Assembly (NCBI GenBank): GCA_027604505.1
Contig: JADIIX010000111.1
Location: forward strand, 1 to 64,000
DNA length: 64,000 bases
DNA from: Gonapodya sp. JEL0774
Lineage: Eukaryota > Monoblepharomycota > Monoblepharidomycetes > Monoblepharidales > Gonapodyaceae
Reading direction: 5' to 3'
The notes beneath the pieces were generated by a model that saw only the letters and a list, made by a program, of their open reading frames with translations, was not told the origin of the DNA and did no database searches. Position numbers and translations under genes: made by a program. Shown piece after piece: positions 60,656-64,000 of this stretch. Position 1 is the first letter of the stretch; each line of letters opens with the position of its first letter.

Positions 60656-63600
60656 TCAGTCATCCCCAAACGCACCCAACGGATCCGCAATCCTCGTTCC
60701 TTGCACTTCATGCCGTACAGCGCCGGTCAACGACACGCCACTCGTCACCCCCCTCCCAGCACTCGCCTTGACCGCGTTTGCCAGGAATGCATTCCCGGTT
60801 TCGGTTGCGACCCCGACGGCTCCACGGGCGCGCTCCGCGACGGAGCCAACGAGGCTGGGAAGTTGAGAGAATGCTGAACGCGCTTCAGATAGAATCTCTG
60901 CAAACGGTGCGGCGCCGGGTGAGGTTGGTGGCCGGCGGGACTGCGAGAGATCTCGTTCCATTGGCTCGTAGATAGACCGGGAGGGCGAGATTGGAAGTTG
61001 AGCAGATACTGGCACAGTGAAACACGTCACAATTTGTTCACAGCTGACGAATGCCCATTTTAACTCACTGTTCACCGGATTCGGTAGAGCCTCTACCCCG
61101 TTTGTGGCAATACTTTCTCCTCCTTCTCCTCCCATAACATCCTCCATATCTAGCATGGTTACCGTAGCCACGTGACCTTCTCGCTTGTTCGCTCCACTTT
61201 GAGATATCACCGACGTTGGAGCCGTAATATGCTTCACAGCTATGTCTGTTGTCCGCTCCACATCTCCCTCCATCCCCATCTCCCTCAAGCTCTCCACCAA
61301 TCTCTTCATTTCATCGAGTCTTGCGATAGCTCCTTCCCAAGCCTGCTTCCACTCCGAGCCCGATGCTGCAACTCCTTGAGCGGGCTCCAAATCACGAAAA
61401 CCTGCTAGAGCAGCTTCCAGCACATCCACTGTTGCTAATATGCGCGCAGGAAGGGTAGAATGTGAGGGATGATCAGTGGAGGGAGCTCCCTGCGCTTGAA
61501 CAACTGGAGGGGATCCTGCAAACCTTCCCATGGTGGTCCCCGTTGGTGGCTCACCGAGTCCGGGTTTGTCCCCATTCACGTTTTCGTTATTTTGATAATG
61601 TCCTATCCAGGGACTGATTTTCACGCCCGATCCACCCATGCGCCCGGCAACAGCAGCGTAGAGGCCTTTTTCTGACCGTTGACGATCTCCAGAATCCTCA
61701 TAATATCTTTTACCCCAGCTATTGGTCTCATCATCATCTCTCAGCCATCCGCCAGTGGTGGATCGCGTGGATCCTGGTTCTCCTCCGCCATACCCTCTCG
61801 TACCAGCGGCTAGGTTTCCCAATCCCTGCAAACCATGTACGGCTCCTGCAATGATTTCTTGCATTCCCGCCAGAGCTTGTGGAATTTGCACCTGGACTTG
61901 CGCTAGACCCTGCGCGATGCCTCCGCTGGGTCCGGTGGAAGAACCCCTACTTGTCTCAGTTGTTGTTCGACCCGCTCCCCCAAGTATCATGCCTACACCA
62001 ACACCACTTCCAGTTCCGGTCCCAGAAGCTCCTCCTCCAAGATCTGTCCAACCATCTGTCTCCACCGATCCCACTCTTAAGGCGCGCGGATCGACAAGCT
62101 CCCCCACCCCAGGTCGTCCTCCCAATGACCGAGCTAAAAACTGGGCGCGGAGGTCCCATGCCCGCGCTGCTAAGCGTGCTGGCGAGAGTGTGGGATTCGG
62201 ATCATTGAACCTCATAAGAGCTCGAAGCGCAGTCGCGGAGGAGGAGGAAAGGACTGAATGACGAGGTCATACGGTGTACATCGGAGATCGGAGATTCTTT
62301 AGCTGCACCTCCGGCCAAAGAACAGCCTGCGTGTACTCACGCTCCCCCCTAGCCTCGCCGACAATCGCCACCGCCGTCCACTCCACCAAACCCGCCGTCC
62401 CTGCGTCCCAACCCCTCCACAGATCCGCATGTTTTGCTGATTCCGTGTCGTCACCGGCATCTGAGTGAGAAAGCGAAAAACGCCTATCCGAGGAAAATAG
62501 AGCGTCCCACAGGTCCAGCACGGCAGCAAGCGGGAATTCGCGTGCAAAGAGCAAGCGGAAAAACCGGCTGCGATAGAACAAAAGTAAATAGCCAATGAGA
62601 TTAACCTCACCAAACATAGACTGCAGTGTCCCTACGTAGGCAACTCACATGCCATACATCTGCCCTTCCACCCCAACCCTTTTCATCGCATCTTCCACCT
62701 CTGGATCAGCCCATTTGACCATCTCGTCTTGGACACCTTTACATACCCAGAATATGGGCGGTTTGGCCGTGGCTGTCGCTTGAGCTGACCCGAACTGGGG
62801 TGGAGAATGCTCGTAGAATGGTTCGAGGACACGCATAATGCGGGAGAAAACTAGGTGCACGTCGTGCTCTATGTAGGAGGGGTCCAGGAGTGTCCGAAGA
62901 AATAAGGAGGTGTCCTCTACTTTGTAACTCCCAACCAAACTCGACGTAATTGGAACCCCATTCAAAGGGTCCCTTTGACTCCGTGCACTAGCTGCATCGC
63001 CTTGCCAGTGCCATCCCTCCACGACGTTTCCGTCAGCATCCCACCCTCTTTCGAGTGCAAGTGCGTACAGTACCGCTGCGCAGACTTCGTGCATGCCTTG
63101 TCGGTATCCGACCGTGGGGTGCGTGCGAGACCAGCAAAACAAAACTGAAGTGCAAATGGCATGGGCAGAGATGCGAGGGTGCGAAGGATTCGTCGAAGAG
63201 GGCAAGGACGAAGAAGGCGAGCCTGGAGCAGAGGAAGAAGAGGGCCGAAAGAATCCCACATCGGGGAATGTTCTCTCCACATCCTGAGTAATAGTTCGAC
63301 GAAGATCTACGTCGGAAAAATATTGGATCCAAGGACTATCAGGGGCCAGACTCAGGGGATCAGGAATATGTGTGGATGTGGGTCTTGAAACGGTCGATAC
63401 AGACTCCGAGAGTGAGCTAGAAGGACTCAGAGTGCCACCAAAATAAGGAGAGATTGGTGCCGAGAGTCCAGATGGCGTCGAAGCAGGGGCGGTTGCCGCC
63501 GTAGGGAGTGCCTCGAGTCCGGCCTTCAACATCGCATATTCTGTGCGTTGAGAGGACAAAGCGGCAATCCATGGTGTAGTGGCAAGCGGGGCGCTAGATG

Positions 63601-64000
63601 GGGCCAAGGGGCGTGGAGGCAAAAGCTCGAGGAAGAACTGAGTTCAATGGGACAGCATGAGACCCGAGGTTGCTGAGGGCAAAGTACCATACTCAGCGAG
63701 AATCTTCTTCAACTCTACAGGTCGCCGTTCAGAAAGGCTCAATATAGTTTGAAGCACTCTCACATCCATCCACGTTTGTGTCAAGCAAACTTCCCCCAAA
63801 AAATAGTCCTGGAACACTTCGACGGACGACTCGGTAAGTCCTTAACTCACCATCCAAGATAAAGTGCGCAGCCCCTTTTGGGTCACTATACCGGGATTTC
63901 TCAGTACAAATGCATTGAGCTGGGAGAGTTTTGGAGGGCGGGGTTGGAGAGTAGGGTTTGGAACGTGGGAGACTCGGTTGAGGTTTGCGAGAGAAGTGAG
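60656..64000 (-). CDS. TBC-domain RabGAP (TBC1D5-like), 5' end off-window
   Basis: This is a GTPase-activating protein for Rab proteins. The gene enters from the right edge, so its first exons are missing. From the edge it reads NAFVLRNPGIVTQKGLRTLS then DYFLGEVCLTQTWMDVRVLQ and RRPVELKKILAEY. It continues LAPDSPWIQYFSDVDLRRTI then TQDVERTFPDVGFF with the arginine finger (QDVERT). Next is HPTVGYRQGMHEVCAAVLYA with the glutamine finger (YRQG). The domain goes on DPSYIEHDVHLVFSRIMRVL and FRLLFAREFPLAAVLDLWDA, the usual TBC end. The tail is long: FNDPNPTLSPARLAARAWDL, Gly/Thr-rich low complexity, then Ser/Ala-rich helices to GAFGDD-stop at 60656. Both catalytic fingers are present, so it should be active. 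Rab7-directed function is inferred from likeness to TBC1D5. Confidence 0.87.

Overview
The window is eukaryotic nuclear DNA, almost certainly from a fungus. Genes are densely packed on both strands and are cut by many short introns (mostly 50-120 nt) with GT donors and AG acceptors. The proteins read as typical fungal or opisthokont housekeeping genes. The lineage is uncertain: high intron density, a CYP86/CYP4-like P450, a MIF-type tautomerase and an animal-like aromatic amino acid decarboxylase fit an early-diverging (chytrid or zygomycete) fungus or a basidiomycete better than a yeast. No rRNA, tRNA or CRISPR array was recognised.

Layout. 1-1350 is GC-rich and apparently non-coding, with a 1.5-copy CCCTAA motif. 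1354-3374 holds an MDR/ZADH2-type reductase. 3583-10104 holds a Tctex dynein light chain, the COX assembly factor PET191/COA5, proteasome subunit alpha1 (SCL1/PSMA6) and homogentisate 1,2-dioxygenase. 11203-13058 is an N-BAR/SH3 protein of the Rvs167 type. 13620-17752 is a cytochrome P450 facing a two-finger C2H2 factor tail to tail. 19067-27680 has a DDHD-type phospholipase, an acidic protein and a large membrane/coiled-coil protein that I do not recognise. 27887-32803 has YIP1 and a class III aminotransferase, with an unassigned kilobase between them.

32804-36087 is the main gene-poor island: a perfect palindrome, degenerate repeats of about 150-170 bp, an ACCTGACCC-rich tract and a possible LTR-like piece. 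36088-43986 returns to genes: aromatic-L-amino-acid decarboxylase, MIF tautomerase, a coiled-coil protein with a ubiquitin-like C-terminus, and an ECM4-type glutathione transferase. 45133-46360 is a beta-propeller gene interrupted by two in-frame TAG codons. 46571-64000 carries a GATA-type factor, a large Ser-rich coiled-coil protein, the STRIPAK scaffold FAR11/STRIP, a DUF1992 (DNAJC28-like) protein, an MFS monocarboxylate-type transporter and a TBC-domain RabGAP cut by the window edge.

No operon or clear biosynthetic cluster is visible. Functional themes recur: aromatic amino acid metabolism (HGD, AADC), membrane trafficking (YIP1, BAR/SH3, TBC, DDHD) and mitochondrial or redox functions (PET191, GST, MDR). 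These may simply reflect ordinary gene order. Several gene models were confirmed by joining exons by eye so that phase and family motifs agree; exon coordinates are given where this was done.
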